From contig CAUDNR010000001.1 of NCBI GenBank assembly GCA_958430865.1, forward strand, positions 176,322 through 212,130: DNA of 35,809 nt, in the 5' to 3' direction. This DNA comes from Entrophospora sp. SA101. Taxonomy: Eukaryota > Glomeromycota > Glomeromycetes > Entrophosporales > Entrophosporaceae. Within the stretch, counting starts at the first letter, position 1, and each line of letters begins with the position of its first letter. A program made the translations under genes and the position numbers. Positions 22,501-33,000 of the stretch are shown here, piece by piece. Under the pieces are notes generated by a model. It saw only the letters and a program-made list of their open reading frames with translations. It made no database searches and was not told the origin of the DNA.

Positions 22501-23331
22501 TGAAAATCAACAGTTAATATGTTTTCAAAAACAATGATATTAGTAGTGAAATGATGAGAATACTTACACACTATTTATCATTTAAGATAAAATGAAAATC
22601 AACAGTTAATATTTTCAAAAAAACAATGATATTGACTGTAACAATAGTGAAATGATGAGAATACTTACATCCTATATTTATTATTTAAGATAAAATGAAA
22701 ATCAACAGTTAATATGTTTTCAAAAACAATGATATTGACTGAAGTAATAATAATGATGAGAATACTTACATACTATATTTATTATTTAAAATAAAATGAA
22801 AATCAACAGTTAGTATGTTTTCAAAAACAATGATATTACTTGCTATATTTATTATTTAAGATAAAATGAAAATCAACAGTTAATATGTTTTCAAAAACAA
22901 TGATATTGAGTGTAATGATAATGAAATGATGAGAATACTTACAGTCTATATTTATTATTTAAGATAAAACGAAAATCAACAGTTAATAAATATGTTTTCA
23001 AAAACAATGATATCGACTGTAGTAATAATAATGATGAGAATACTTACCACCTACCCATTATTTAAAATAAAATGAAAACTAGCAGTTAATATGTTTTCGA
23101 AACAATGATATTGAGTGTAATAATAGTACAAAAAATACTTACACTATTTATTATTTAAAATAAAATGAAAATCAATAATTAATATTTTTTCAAAAACAAT
23201 GATATTGACTATAATAATAGTACAAAAATACTTACGGGCCTATTTATTATTTAAAATCAAATGAAACCCAATAGTTAGTATTTTTTCAAAAACAATGGTA
23301 CCGAATATAATGATAATAATAAATGAAGTAC
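19509..23331 (-). repeat. tandem intron-unit array B
   Basis: About 39 units of the same design as array A, with the same donor, branch-point and acceptor words on the minus strand. Its distal end abuts the upstream region of gene A with no spacer. The three-base inserts between units differ in order from array A except for the first five after the Ser-Pro junction. Confidence 0.85.
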
Positions 23332-23421
23332 TTCGCTTCGCCAAATTCTTGTTATCAATTGGGCTTGCTAAAGCCATAACAGCAAAGATAATCAAAAAAA
23401 GAAGAGAATATTGAATTTCAT
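19517..23421 (-). CDS. secreted cysteine-rich peptide gene B, built from single-codon microexons
   Basis: Exon 1 (23332-23421) matches gene A's, including the T7 run that breaks the frame. Microexons (lowest coordinate): GCCC 23236, T 23143, GTG 23048, ACT 22943, CAA 22840, TAT 22770, GAT 22669, TGT 22568, AAT 22474, TTT 22373, CCT 22266, GGT 22168, TGT 22076, GCC 21976, GCT 21873, GAT 21775, GAT 21672, TGT 21576, GAT 21483, GGA 21394, AGA 21304, TGT 21205, TTA 21107, GCT 21008, AAC 20914, GAT 20820, TGT 20717, GCT 20623, GAA 20530, TTT 20424, TGT 20317, CCT 20218, CCT 20112, CTG 20012, CCT 19912, GGT 19817, CCT 19712, GAT 19603, GAT 19517. No stop among 37 codons. Six cysteines are spaced C-x4-C-x4-C-x3-C-x4-C-x3-C, then a Pro-rich acidic tail. 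After the last GAT, read-through stops within five codons; splicing to the TAG near 19345 gives TAA at once. Confidence 0.75.
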
Positions 23422-24593
23422 TTTGATTTGTTCAGATAATTTTGTCAAGTTTTCACTTTTTTTTTGATTTTCAAATTGTATAGAATTACTTACTGTAATA
23501 GTATTTATAAAAAAAATGAAAGCGAATTTTTGTTTTTAAATTGCATGCAGTTGTTATTGGAATTAAGATTTAAAGCTGATTTGTTGGTCGAAATACCCGA
23601 ATCTTTTTATTTCTATTTATATCTTTATTTATTTATTCCTTATATTTCTTATTTCATTTCTTATCATAATAAACGTCATTTAATACTTAATATTAATATT
23701 AATATCAAATTTAGGGAATTGTTATTCGCACCCCACGCGACTAAGTGTAGTAATGTGACCAATGAATGGCTTGACCAAATAAAACGCTTAGCAAATGCCT
23801 TCGATCAAATAAATCGTTGGTACTAATACTACTAAGCTTGACAGTATTATTATTACTACTACTATCGTTATTATTATTACTATTATTTACTATTGTTATT
23901 ATAATATCTCGCATTTAATGGTTCAAATTATTTGTTTTTTTCATTATGAATTTGAGTATTCGAATTATATTGAAAGTTTTATTCGAATAAACGAATAAAA
24001 CTAATAAAACTAATAGAACGAATAATTCGAATAGAACGAATAATAATTTGAATTAAAATATGACTTTTATCCTGCTACGATATACATATTGTATTTTGTT
24101 TTTTGAGCAAATGTATGTTTTTTTTTGTCATTCAAAGTAGTGTAGGCGGACCCATCTCAACTAAATGTCTATGCCATTGAATTCTGCACTAAAATCCCAG
24201 ACGTTAAGAAAATTTTTTTTAGCCGGCTAACATCACTATCTGCAACTTTAAATACTCAAGTTTAGAAAATGATGTAACTTACTTTTATTATTATGTGCTA
24301 AAGAAGGATTAAAACGGGCATTATTATTATCAACTTTTAAATGATTTAAGTGTTTGTATGTCTTATTGTGTATGCGTAACTGGTCAGATTAACCCTAAAA
24401 AAATTTATTTACTCTACCAAAAAAAAAAAACTATTTTACTATTCAATAGCCCGTCAAATCAACGGCACTACCTCAAAACTAATGGATTATAAGGTATTCA
24501 TAACGTCATACTGAATTTTGAGGTTCAAAAAAAATCGACGCATATGCTAAAAGTACATTTTTTGAGAACCTAGGTTTTTAATGATTTTATACA
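22660..24593 (-). repeat. 1.93-kb segmental duplication, copy 2
   Basis: Second copy of 17575-19508. It carries the upstream region, signal exon and first seven microexons of gene B. Beyond 24593 the sequence is single-copy, so the duplication endpoint here is the original flank. Confidence 0.9.
24325..24560 (+). repeat. dispersed repeat, copy 3
   Basis: Third member of the family at 11035-11285 and 19240-19475, in the upstream region of microexon gene B. Confidence 0.7.
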
Positions 24594-25347
24594 TGGCATT
24601 TTATATAACAATTCATTATGTAGAGTAACGTTGGATATTTGCCATGGTGATTATTCTCTCAATTCTTTTTTATCACGATGAGAAGACAAAGGGTAATCAT
24701 TTTTTTGGTGACATCACTATACTGTTATATATAAAATCAATATTTGGCCATACCTTTGATCATTGGTTATGAAAATTTGGTCGTATAATTGGTCAACGTC
24801 AATTTTGTCACGTTTCGTCAAATGCAACGAAATTAACAACTGATTTGACGAAATAATTCCTCGCCCTGAAAAGTATTTCGCCAATATTCTTAGTATATAT
24901 AGTTAAAGTTAAAGCGTTGCCAAAATTTTTTTTAAAAAGATGGAAGTTCTAAGAAAGAAAAGATGTCGGACCAATAAAAAAAAGCTTAATCTGACTATGA
25001 ATTATATCCTTCCGTCCCTTTGATTTATATAATAATAGATAAACTTATGGTTCAACATTTTAATTAATTTATAAAAATTAATTTCTTAAAATAGAATTAA
25101 ATGCCTTCTAAATTCGAGTAATAAAATGGATATAAAATGAAGGAATGTTAATTGATTGATCAAATTCACAATATTCTTTCGTTAAAAAAAAAAAAAATCA
25201 AAAATAACTAATTAAATAAAAACATGTCATCCATTTTTTTTTATCTACGTGCTTCATTAAGACCATCCCCTCCATTGACAGTGTAATTAGTGGAAACGTC
25301 ATATATAAAAACAAGCCCAACCGCGTTATTGAGAACATATTTGCTGA
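24594..25347. other. intergenic, no gene seen
   Basis: AT-rich with a few inverted words such as ATTTCGTCAAAT/ATTTGACGAAAT around 24815-24860. No supported gene. Confidence 0.4.
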
Positions 25348-25494
25348 ATGACAAATATACGTTGCAATGAGTCGTTAAAAAACTTGCATATTCTCGGTTT
25401 TGAGTATGCTCAATTAAAGGTCTCTAAAGCAGCATTAGAAGAATATAAAAGATTGGAAAAAGTTAATACTGAAGTGAAGGGTTGCAAAATTTAA
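25348..25494 (+). CDS. possible 48-aa protein, unrecognised
   Basis: ATG at 25348 to TAA at 25494. The reading MTNIRCNESLKNLHILGF then a lysine/glutamate-rich helix-like stretch (ALEEYKRLEKVNTEVKG) has ordinary amino-acid composition, unlike the surrounding low-complexity frames. It may be a small gene or an exon of a larger one. No family known to me. Confidence 0.3.
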   Translation: MTNIRCNESLKNLHILGFEYAQLKVSKAALEEYKRLEKVNTEVKGCKI

Positions 25495-25875
25495 TAAGGC
25501 GGTAAAATTTTATTATGTGGAACAAATCAATCTTTTCTGCATTTGTAATTTTTTTTTTTTAAAAAAAAAAAGGTTTAACAAGCAATTTAATATTTAGTTA
25601 ATTGGCGTTTACTACTCCTTCTCCTGCGAAGAAAAACAATCCGTCGTTTTTGTTTTATTATAATATTAAAATACAAATAAATTCGTGCACGTGCCGCCGC
25701 TCACTCATTGCGACGTTTAACTTAAATCTTGTTAATATTAATAGTAAACAATGGCTCGAAAAAAAATAACGTCGTTCATCATAAATAACAATAATAACGT
25801 AATTCAATATTAATATTACAAAGGCTCCTAGTACTATTTTATTATTATTATTATTATTAAATAAAGGACCGGACT

Positions 25876-26181
25876 TTAATTCTCCATCCTTTTGAGTTTA
25901 TATCCAAATTTCCACAATGCTTGCAATGAACCAAAAAGGTCAGTCAGAAATGAAACAGCTGATTGGAAACCATTGATACTTTTTCTACATGGCACACAGC
26001 CACTCCAGTCACTATATGTGTCCCACTGGCTGACTTGATGAACATAGTTGATGACAAAATAATAAATGATCAAAATTAAAGAAATACAATCCAAAAAGCA
26101 AGAAAGTAAAAAATATTCGAGAGGTGAATCGGTTTGTTTTTCATTTTTTATTTTATTTATACATCCCAAATCAAAGGCCAA
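25876..26181 (-). CDS. unrecognised ORF or decayed exon
   Basis: A 101-codon minus frame. The first half is low complexity (a hydrophobic IL-rich run). The second half, from about 26035 down, has normal composition with Trp and Cys (WDTYSDWSGCVPCRKS) and ends KLKRMEN. An acceptor-like CAG lies just before that second half. It is probably an exon or a transposon fragment rather than a 101-aa protein. Confidence 0.25.
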   Translation of the reverse strand: MAFDLGCINKIKNEKQTDSPLEYFLLSCFLDCISLILIIYYFVINYVHQVSQWDTYSDWSGCVPCRKSINGFQSAVSFLTDLFGSLQALWKFGYKLKRMEN

Positions 26182-26210
26182 TTTGATCGACTAGATGTTT
26201 ATATCACTAT

Positions 26211-26619
26211 GGCTGTATTCACGAATTAATTGAGTTGAGTTGAAATGAGGGTCAGGGTTGTATTGAGTTGAGCTGGGGTTGATTAATCGAGTTGTACAAT
26301 CTACCTACATTCACAAATAATTTTTTTAATTGAGTCTGCTTAAATAAATTACTACGGTTTTGTTCCCATTATTATTTATGATGTTGTCGCTGCTTAGAAT
26401 ATGCATTAAAAAGAAATATGATTAAAAAAAAAAATCAAAGTTTAAAAAAAAAAAAATAATATTTAAAAAAAAATTGATGTTTAAAAAAAAATTTAATTTT
26501 TTATTTTTTTGAACTCAAATACTCAACCCTGGGTCCACCCAGGGTTGAAATTTTAATAGTGGTTTTCAACTCGATTACAACTCTAGAGTTGAGGGAACGC
26601 AACTCCATTAATTTGTGAA
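26211..26619. mobile_element. ~410-bp MITE-like insertion with 20-bp terminal inverted repeats
   Basis: Left TTCACGAATTAATTGAGTTG and right (reverse complement) TTCACAAATTAATGGAGTTG differ at two bases. The interior has further GAGTTG/CAACTC words and a GGGTTG/CAACCC hairpin. The sequence on both sides (26165-26210 and 26620-26655) is continuous with itself in a related copy at 26779-26870 that lacks the element, giving a filled/empty pair. Confidence 0.65.
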
Positions 26620-26778
26620 GAACAAATTTTGATTGTTAAAAAAATCAACTAAGCTTAATTAAAAAAAAAAAAAAGTTCCTTCGCAAAGAAATGAATCAAA
26701 AGCTATTTGCGAATTTTGATTTTTTTTTTAAAAAGATCTTTTGTCTTGATCTTTTCCTTGTGTTTATTTATTTTTATG

Positions 26779-26870
26779 CCAGATTAAAGGTCAATTTGAT
26801 CAATTAGATGTTTTTTTCACTATAGAAGAATAAGTTTCGATTGTTAAAAAAAAATCAACTAAACTTTTTC
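26779..26870 (+). repeat. related copy of the insertion site, without the element
   Basis: AAAGGTCAATTTGATCAATT...TTCACTATAGAAGAATAAG...GATTGTTAAAAAAAAATCAA parallels 26165-26210 joined to 26620-26655. Confidence 0.65.
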
Positions 26871-27009
26871 AGTTTCATATATTTTTTGATGTCTTTTATG
26901 TTTCAAATTGGTGAGCAGTTTGAGGTTGAATTGTTTCGTAAAATTTTCTACGTTTTATTTTTTTTTTCTCGTTAATTAATTTATCAAATGATCTAGAATT
27001 TTAGAAGTA

Positions 27010-27370
27010 GCTAGATTTAAACATAAGACGCATTTTTCACTTATACCACAAAGGTCGTTAGAACTTGCCATTGCAACAAAACCAGACAAAGTGAACATTG
27101 GTGTTACCAATGATTTCAGGGATCAATATTATTACAATCATGATATTTGTCTAGACAAAAATAGTTAATATGAAACTCATTTACATCAGATCTATTATGG
27201 AACCCAAAAATTATAGTGCTAACAGAAGTACTTTGAAGAAAGAACAAGGTGAAAAAATTGCTCCTTACATTTTCAAAATAAATGATACTCAGACACTTGA
27301 AACTTATCTAAGAAAAGAAAGGATTACCTATGAAATTTACCAAGAAGAAGGAAAAAGAAAAGCATCATGA
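27010..27370 (+). pseudogene. decayed relative of the left-edge gene
   Basis: The frame at 27170-27370 (66 codons) contains RSTLKKEQGEKIAPYIFK, close to the left-edge gene (RSILKKEQGEKIAPYIFK). It continues with a charged helix and stops. Just upstream, 27010-27165 is open in another frame with normal composition (HFSLIPQRSLELAIATK, then VNIGVTNDFRDQYYY) and runs into TAA. Either two exons or a frame-broken gene. Function unknown. Confidence 0.4.
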
Positions 27371-27495
27371 TGATGCATTATTACCTAATAAAAAAAGCAA
27401 AAATCTTTAAAAGGAAAATAACTACCATTTTCTTTGATAGTTGGAATTATGCAGAGGGGAATAACCAAAAATTACTTTCTTATTTTCAATCAAGG

Positions 27496-27722
27496 TCACT
27501 TAGTTTCTTTAATTTCAATTTGTGCAGTTAGTTGTCCATTCTGTTGTAATTATTCTAACTGGTTCTTTAATTTCTCATTCTCTCCCTCATAAGCATTTAA
27601 CCTATTGACCAACCCTTGAGGGGTTAAAGTTTTCAATTGTTCAATTTTCTGAGTCAATTTAATAATTTCTGCTTCTTGTTGTTTAATCTTATCTAACAAC
27701 TCTTGCTTATCAACAACTCTCA
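27496..27722 (-). pseudogene. coiled-coil gene fragment with internal stop
   Basis: Minus frame from VVDKQELLDKIKQQEAE through KIEQLKTLTPQGLVNRL and NAYEGENEKLKNQLE to a TAA at 27550-27552, then in the same frame LQQNGQLTAQIEIKETK and a second stop. The heptad-like Leu/Ile spacing indicates a coiled coil. The in-frame stop and missing start mark it as a relic. It may belong to the same family as the frame at 27170. Confidence 0.45.
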
Positions 27723-28457
27723 CATTTATTCATGAATTGCTGGTAAAAAATTGAATAAATAACAAAGTTTGATGAAACATTGCATTCATATATGTCAATA
27801 TTGAAGACAAGATGACATGGAGTCTACAACAAAATTTTATTTTTTAGAAGGAATTGTAATTACTCTTATGATAACAGCACACCACATCAACCCATATCTT
27901 AAGTGAAAGAAAAAAAATTAAAACATTATATCTTTAAAAGAACAACCCCTATAATTTGTGTCATCATGTTCATTTTGTCCGGTTTTGTTGTAGTATGCCC
28001 CATATTATAGAACTTATAGAGATGGTAGACCAACTTCACATTAAGATTTTTTTCAAGTCTTATTTGTTTACCCTGGCAAAAAATATGTCAAAATAAAGGA
28101 CTTTCCATATATTTTGATTTTTTATAATTCAAGGAACAATATTGGTTAAATCGGGTAGGTTTGAGTATACCAGAGTGATTTTTTACATATAAAATTATAC
28201 ACAAAGATCATCAATTTTATATGTGTGACACTTGACCCCCTGTATATCTGCAATGTCTGCATCTATCATTGCTTATTTTAGTAAAGCACTGATTTTTTGG
28301 TTTGCTGTCTTCATTTAAATATCTCAAAACTTTACTAATCAAAGTAGGTATAGTTCCTAAGCTAAAATTAACCCTTGTAAAGAATTGCACATAAGAATGT
28401 TGTTAACTCAAAATCGAGATTTTGCAGTTAGGGCTTTTTCTATTTTCTGTGCTCCAT
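27723..28457. other. intergenic, no gene seen
   Basis: No supported coding frame or repeat. Confidence 0.4.
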
Positions 28458-28583
28458 ATGGTATATTTGAATTTTGGGTATTTTTAAATTTTTTGGGGAT
28501 GGTATATTTAAATTTGGGTATAATTTTCTAAAAAAAAGTGGGCAGAGAAAAGGTGATTTACTATTAAACCTCAAATATACCAT
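28458..28583. repeat. short inverted repeat (13-bp perfect arms)
   Basis: ATGGTATATTTGA at 28458-28470 and its exact reverse complement at 28571-28583, with a third related word near 28499. It could be a small fold-back element. Confidence 0.45.
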
Positions 28584-28703
28584 CTACTAAGATCCCGTTT
28601 AGGCATTTTAACAAAAAAAAAAAGGAATACATTTGAATTAAAAAATTGTTAAAAATCGCGCTCCATAAAAGGAATGATTTTCATAGAAAAATTTCACTAT
28701 ATA

Positions 28704-28789
28704 CATATGTAAACTCGATAAGTCGGTCACTCGATAAGTCGGTCATATGAGCTCACCCCCACATGACCGACTTATCGAGTTTACATATG
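28704..28789. mobile_element. 86-bp TA-flanked MITE
   Basis: Perfect 26-bp terminal inverted repeats beginning CATATGTAAACTCGATAAGT and ending CGGTCA, flanked by TA on both sides (28702-28703 and 28790-28791). The motif CTCGATAAGTCGGTCA is repeated again next to the left arm. Same terminal design as the 725-bp element at 11912-12636, so probably mobilised by the same type of transposase. Confidence 0.88.
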
Positions 28790-29000
28790 TAGTTGGCGCA
28801 GCATTTGATGTGTTTAGATGATTGGCATCATAAAACTATTACGTCAAATTCGTTTCCATTAAGTCAAAAATGACAAGCAAAAACACTTGATGTGAGTAAA
28901 ATTGCTTTAAAGGCTAATAAAATATAAAAACATAAATATATATATTCAATTTTTTATTTTTATATTTTTCTTGTGCATCCCAGTCTTCCCAAAGAGCTAT

Positions 29001-30035
29001 TTAAGCTCTTGTTTTTCTCTAAAAAAAAAAGAATTTGAATTAGCATACACAACAACAACAACAATAACAACAACATTATTATAAACCACTTACTTCAACG
29101 ATTGATGTACCATCTCTAAACCTTGCAATAAACAAAACATTAGCATTATTAAATAATTCTTCTTTTAATGATATTACAATAAATTGCGATCCTTTAAATC
29201 TAGTTCGTAACAGTTGTCCAATGTTTTGTGTATGTGATAAATCAAGAGCTGCATCCACTTCATCAAGAATGTACATTGGTGCTGGTTTAAATTGTAATAA
29301 AGCTAAAATCAATGATAATGCAATAAGTGATCTAAAATAATGATTTATATTTATTAATTAATATATGCATATATATTTTAATTGATTCATTATAAAAAAT
29401 TAACATTACCTTTGTCCACCACTTAATTCATTTAAACCCTCTTTCCATACTGAGCCAAGTTGTACTTTAACTTCTAAACCATCTTTTAATTCTTTATTTG
29501 CTGGTGGTTGAAGTTTTGCAAAATTGTTTGGCAACAATTCACTGAAAATTGCCCCAAAATCACTAAAATTTATATAATGATATATTATTAAACAAAATAC
29601 ATACACAATAAATACATGTAAAATTGTAACTTACGTATTAACTTTTTCCCAGGTTTTTGATACTGCATCATTTTTATATTTATCAAGTTCAACAATAGTA
29701 TTCTCAATTTTTTTCTTATCTTTTTGTACAGTTGTCAACATTTTTTTTAAAGTAGCTTCATCTTGTTCCACCCTTATAAATAATAAAATTTGGACCTTTT
29801 ATAAATCTAATATCTTATATTTTTTAACTGAAAAAAATAATAACATACCCATCAATCATATTCATTACTTTAGTATTGATTTTTTTTCGTATACTATTAT
29901 GTTTTTCTTGTAATTGTTGTAACATTTTTTTACACTCATTTGGGCTATTATTCTCAAAATCATATGGAGAATTTACTTCACCAAAACGACTAGAAAAAAT
30001 TTTAAATCCATTAATGAAAAACCACTTTTTTACTC

Positions 30036-30066
<31 letters not shown>

Positions 30067-33000
30067 CCTACTGCTTTTGATGTGCAATCCAATCATTTTC
30101 TCTTTCCATTTGCTGAACAATTTGTTGAGACATTCCCTTTTCTCGAAGTACTTTGTCAACTTCATGATTAAGGTTTGTAATTTCCAATTGTATGTTGTTT
30201 AATTGATTAGTTTTGGCCCTAAATGCATTTTGAAGTTCTCCAAGTTCTTCATCAAAAGCAGATAACTTTTCTCTTTCCTTCTCTAACTCAATTAAAGCGT
30301 TATCATACATTTCCTAAAAAATATAGGCATGCATTCTGAATTTAATTAAACATAATTATAAACATAATACACTTTTAAAATTTTCAGAATAGTATCAATG
30401 ATAAACCTTATTTGTTGTCATTTCTGTTTTCATTGCATCAGCTTCATTCTCTAATTGCTTAATGTTATTATCATAATTTTCTATTTTTTTGTTTGCATTT
30501 TGTAAATCCTCTCCAAGTTGCTCTAAACAATTATATAAAGACGAATCCCCTTTAATCATTCTATTTTTTTAATACATTCCTTTATTGTAATAAAATTTTT
30601 ATAACTTACTAATTTCTAATTTTAAAGTTTGCACTTTTCGTTGCATATCTTTAACATATGCATTCAATTCTGGTAATTCAGATTTCCCTTTGGATACCAT
30701 CCTCTTTTTGTTTTTTTTTTTTTTTTAAAAAAAATTAAAACAAAGTAAATAAATAATAACAAAAACCAATTGATTTAAAATTTACCTTAATATCTTCTAT
30801 TTTTGAATCACGGTTATCATTAAGCTCTCTCATTTCATCTTCAATTCTTTGGCAATCTTGTAATGCATTATGATGTTTATTTTGTGAAGTTACAATTATA
30901 GCCTCTTGCTCACAAATTTGTGATTTTATGTTATCAACAATTTGAATAATCTAACAATAATAATCTTTTTTAAAAATTTAAACAATTATTTATTCAGATA
31001 ATTAATAATTATATATACCTGTGAGTTACTACTTTGTTTTATCTGTTCTTCCAATAATGTAATTGCATGTGATTTCAATTCTAATTCTTTCTTTATTTGA
31101 TTATATCTATTCATAATAGTTTGTGAGTTTCTTAATTCTGAATTTAAACTTTGTAAAACTTGCTTATGAGACTCCAATTCTTTTTTTATATCTTTAAGAG
31201 TTTGCATTTTTGTGAGAATCCCAGCCGAGGGGGGTTTAGATCCACCTTGAAGAGTACCAGATGGATCATAAACATCTCCATCCAAAGTAACAGATTTAGT
31301 ATGGACATTCCTGTTAAACGTGACTCGTTTTGCTGTTTCAGCATCCATGCAAATCAATGTATTGCCAAAAACGTATTCCATTGCTGCTTTTACTTCATTA
31401 GCATAACATATCAAGTTTAATGCCAAATCTACTTTGTCTGGAGCAATTTGTTTAGAAATTGCAAGTTTCTATTACAAAAATAAAAATAATTAATATATAA
31501 TTACATAAATTACAACATCCTTTCCTCTTTTACCTCAGATGACATTTTAGATACTTGGATTCGGTTTAGTGGAATGATAGTCACACGTCTTTTAAGTTGA
31601 CCTCTTTCTAAAAGTTGTGTACCAACATTTTCATTATCTACAACAACCTGAAATTTAATAAATAAACAAATGTTATTTTTTTTTACATTAAAACAAAGCA
31701 ATACAACTATCTATATGACAATAAATAAATAAATATTGTTGTACATTATATAATCTTCCACCAGCACAAATTTCTAAAGCTGTTGAACATTCGGCATATT
31801 TTGAATCTAAAGTAATCAATTCAACAACTAATCCTTTAACTTTATTTCTATTAAAATTTGATGTGGGGTCTTTATAAGTAAACTGAGTATTTCCTAATTG
31901 ACTGGAAATATATTCATATTTCTAACAAAAATAAATGATTAAAAAAAATTACATATATGCAAAAATAATTTTACTAAAAAATATTAAAAATAGGAAACAC
32001 AAACATCTGTTAATTCTTGTATCTTGGATTCTTCAAAGGACTTTTCACGCAATAAGTCTTCTTCTCTACTTGCATTCCAATCAATTTGTGATAAAGCTAT
32101 TTGTAACTGTTGTGCTTCCAATCTTGAAGACTCTAAATCAGATAAAATACCTGTACTATCTCTTGCAGCTTTGGTAGCCAATGGTTCTTTTTCTTTTAAC
32201 TCTTTTTTAAGATGTGAAATTTTTAATTTGGCTTGTTCGATTTCAGTTAATGCCTGAGTTGAATTACTTTTAGCCTCTAGTAAAATAACAAAATATATCT
32301 TGAGCAATTTTTTTTTATCCTCATATAAGTCATATATAAATAAATATGTACCTTGAAGTTGTTCCATATACCCATTTTCCTGACCTTCTTGAGCAGAAAC
32401 ACCAGTTGACAAAGTTTGCAAAAGTTCTTCAGATTTACGAACTTGTTCATTTTTTTGATCATGGATTTCTTTTGCCTCTTCATAATGAGTTTCATGCATT
32501 TTATACTCTTCAGTTTTTTGTATCAAACCTTGTTCTATCTATATAGAAAAGATTATTTATTTAATTGATTATACCCTAGTGAACTTTACTGAAAGAATTA
32601 GCAGTAGTTTTTTTTGAGAATCAAAAAAATTTTGGTTATTTGTTTATTAATTTACAAATACCTCTAATCTATCATCCAAGCATATATCTTTATTGTTTGT
32701 TTCTTCTTGAATGGAAGTTTTATTAAGTTCATATTTTGTATTAATTCTGACCATTTGGTTAGAATATTCAGTTACATTATTTTCCAATTCTTGTAATCTA
32801 CCACCATTAGCCCTTTCCTATAAAACTCTATTGATTAATAATAATAATAATATAAAAGTATTGGAGTGAAAAAAGAAGAATATATAGTTAATAAAAATTA
32901 TACCTTTTCTCTTTTTAAAGATGTTTGTCTGATATCATTTTCTAAAAACTTGAGTTCCTCCTTAAGTTCTTCAATAATTTCTTCTAAATCATTTATTCTG

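Noticed and set aside
15290..23331. CRISPR array or simple minisatellite
   Set aside because: The repeated unit is about 90-105 bp with only three variable bases between units, bears eukaryotic splice signals and follows a signal-peptide exon. The genome is clearly eukaryotic. A pure satellite would not leave inserts of exactly one codon free of stops.
29876..30202. 108-aa plus frame
   Set aside because: Antisense to SMC2 exons and an AAT-repeat-containing intron.
31935..32546. Plus-strand frames opposite SMC2
   Set aside because: Antisense shadows of the SMC2 coiled-coil exons.
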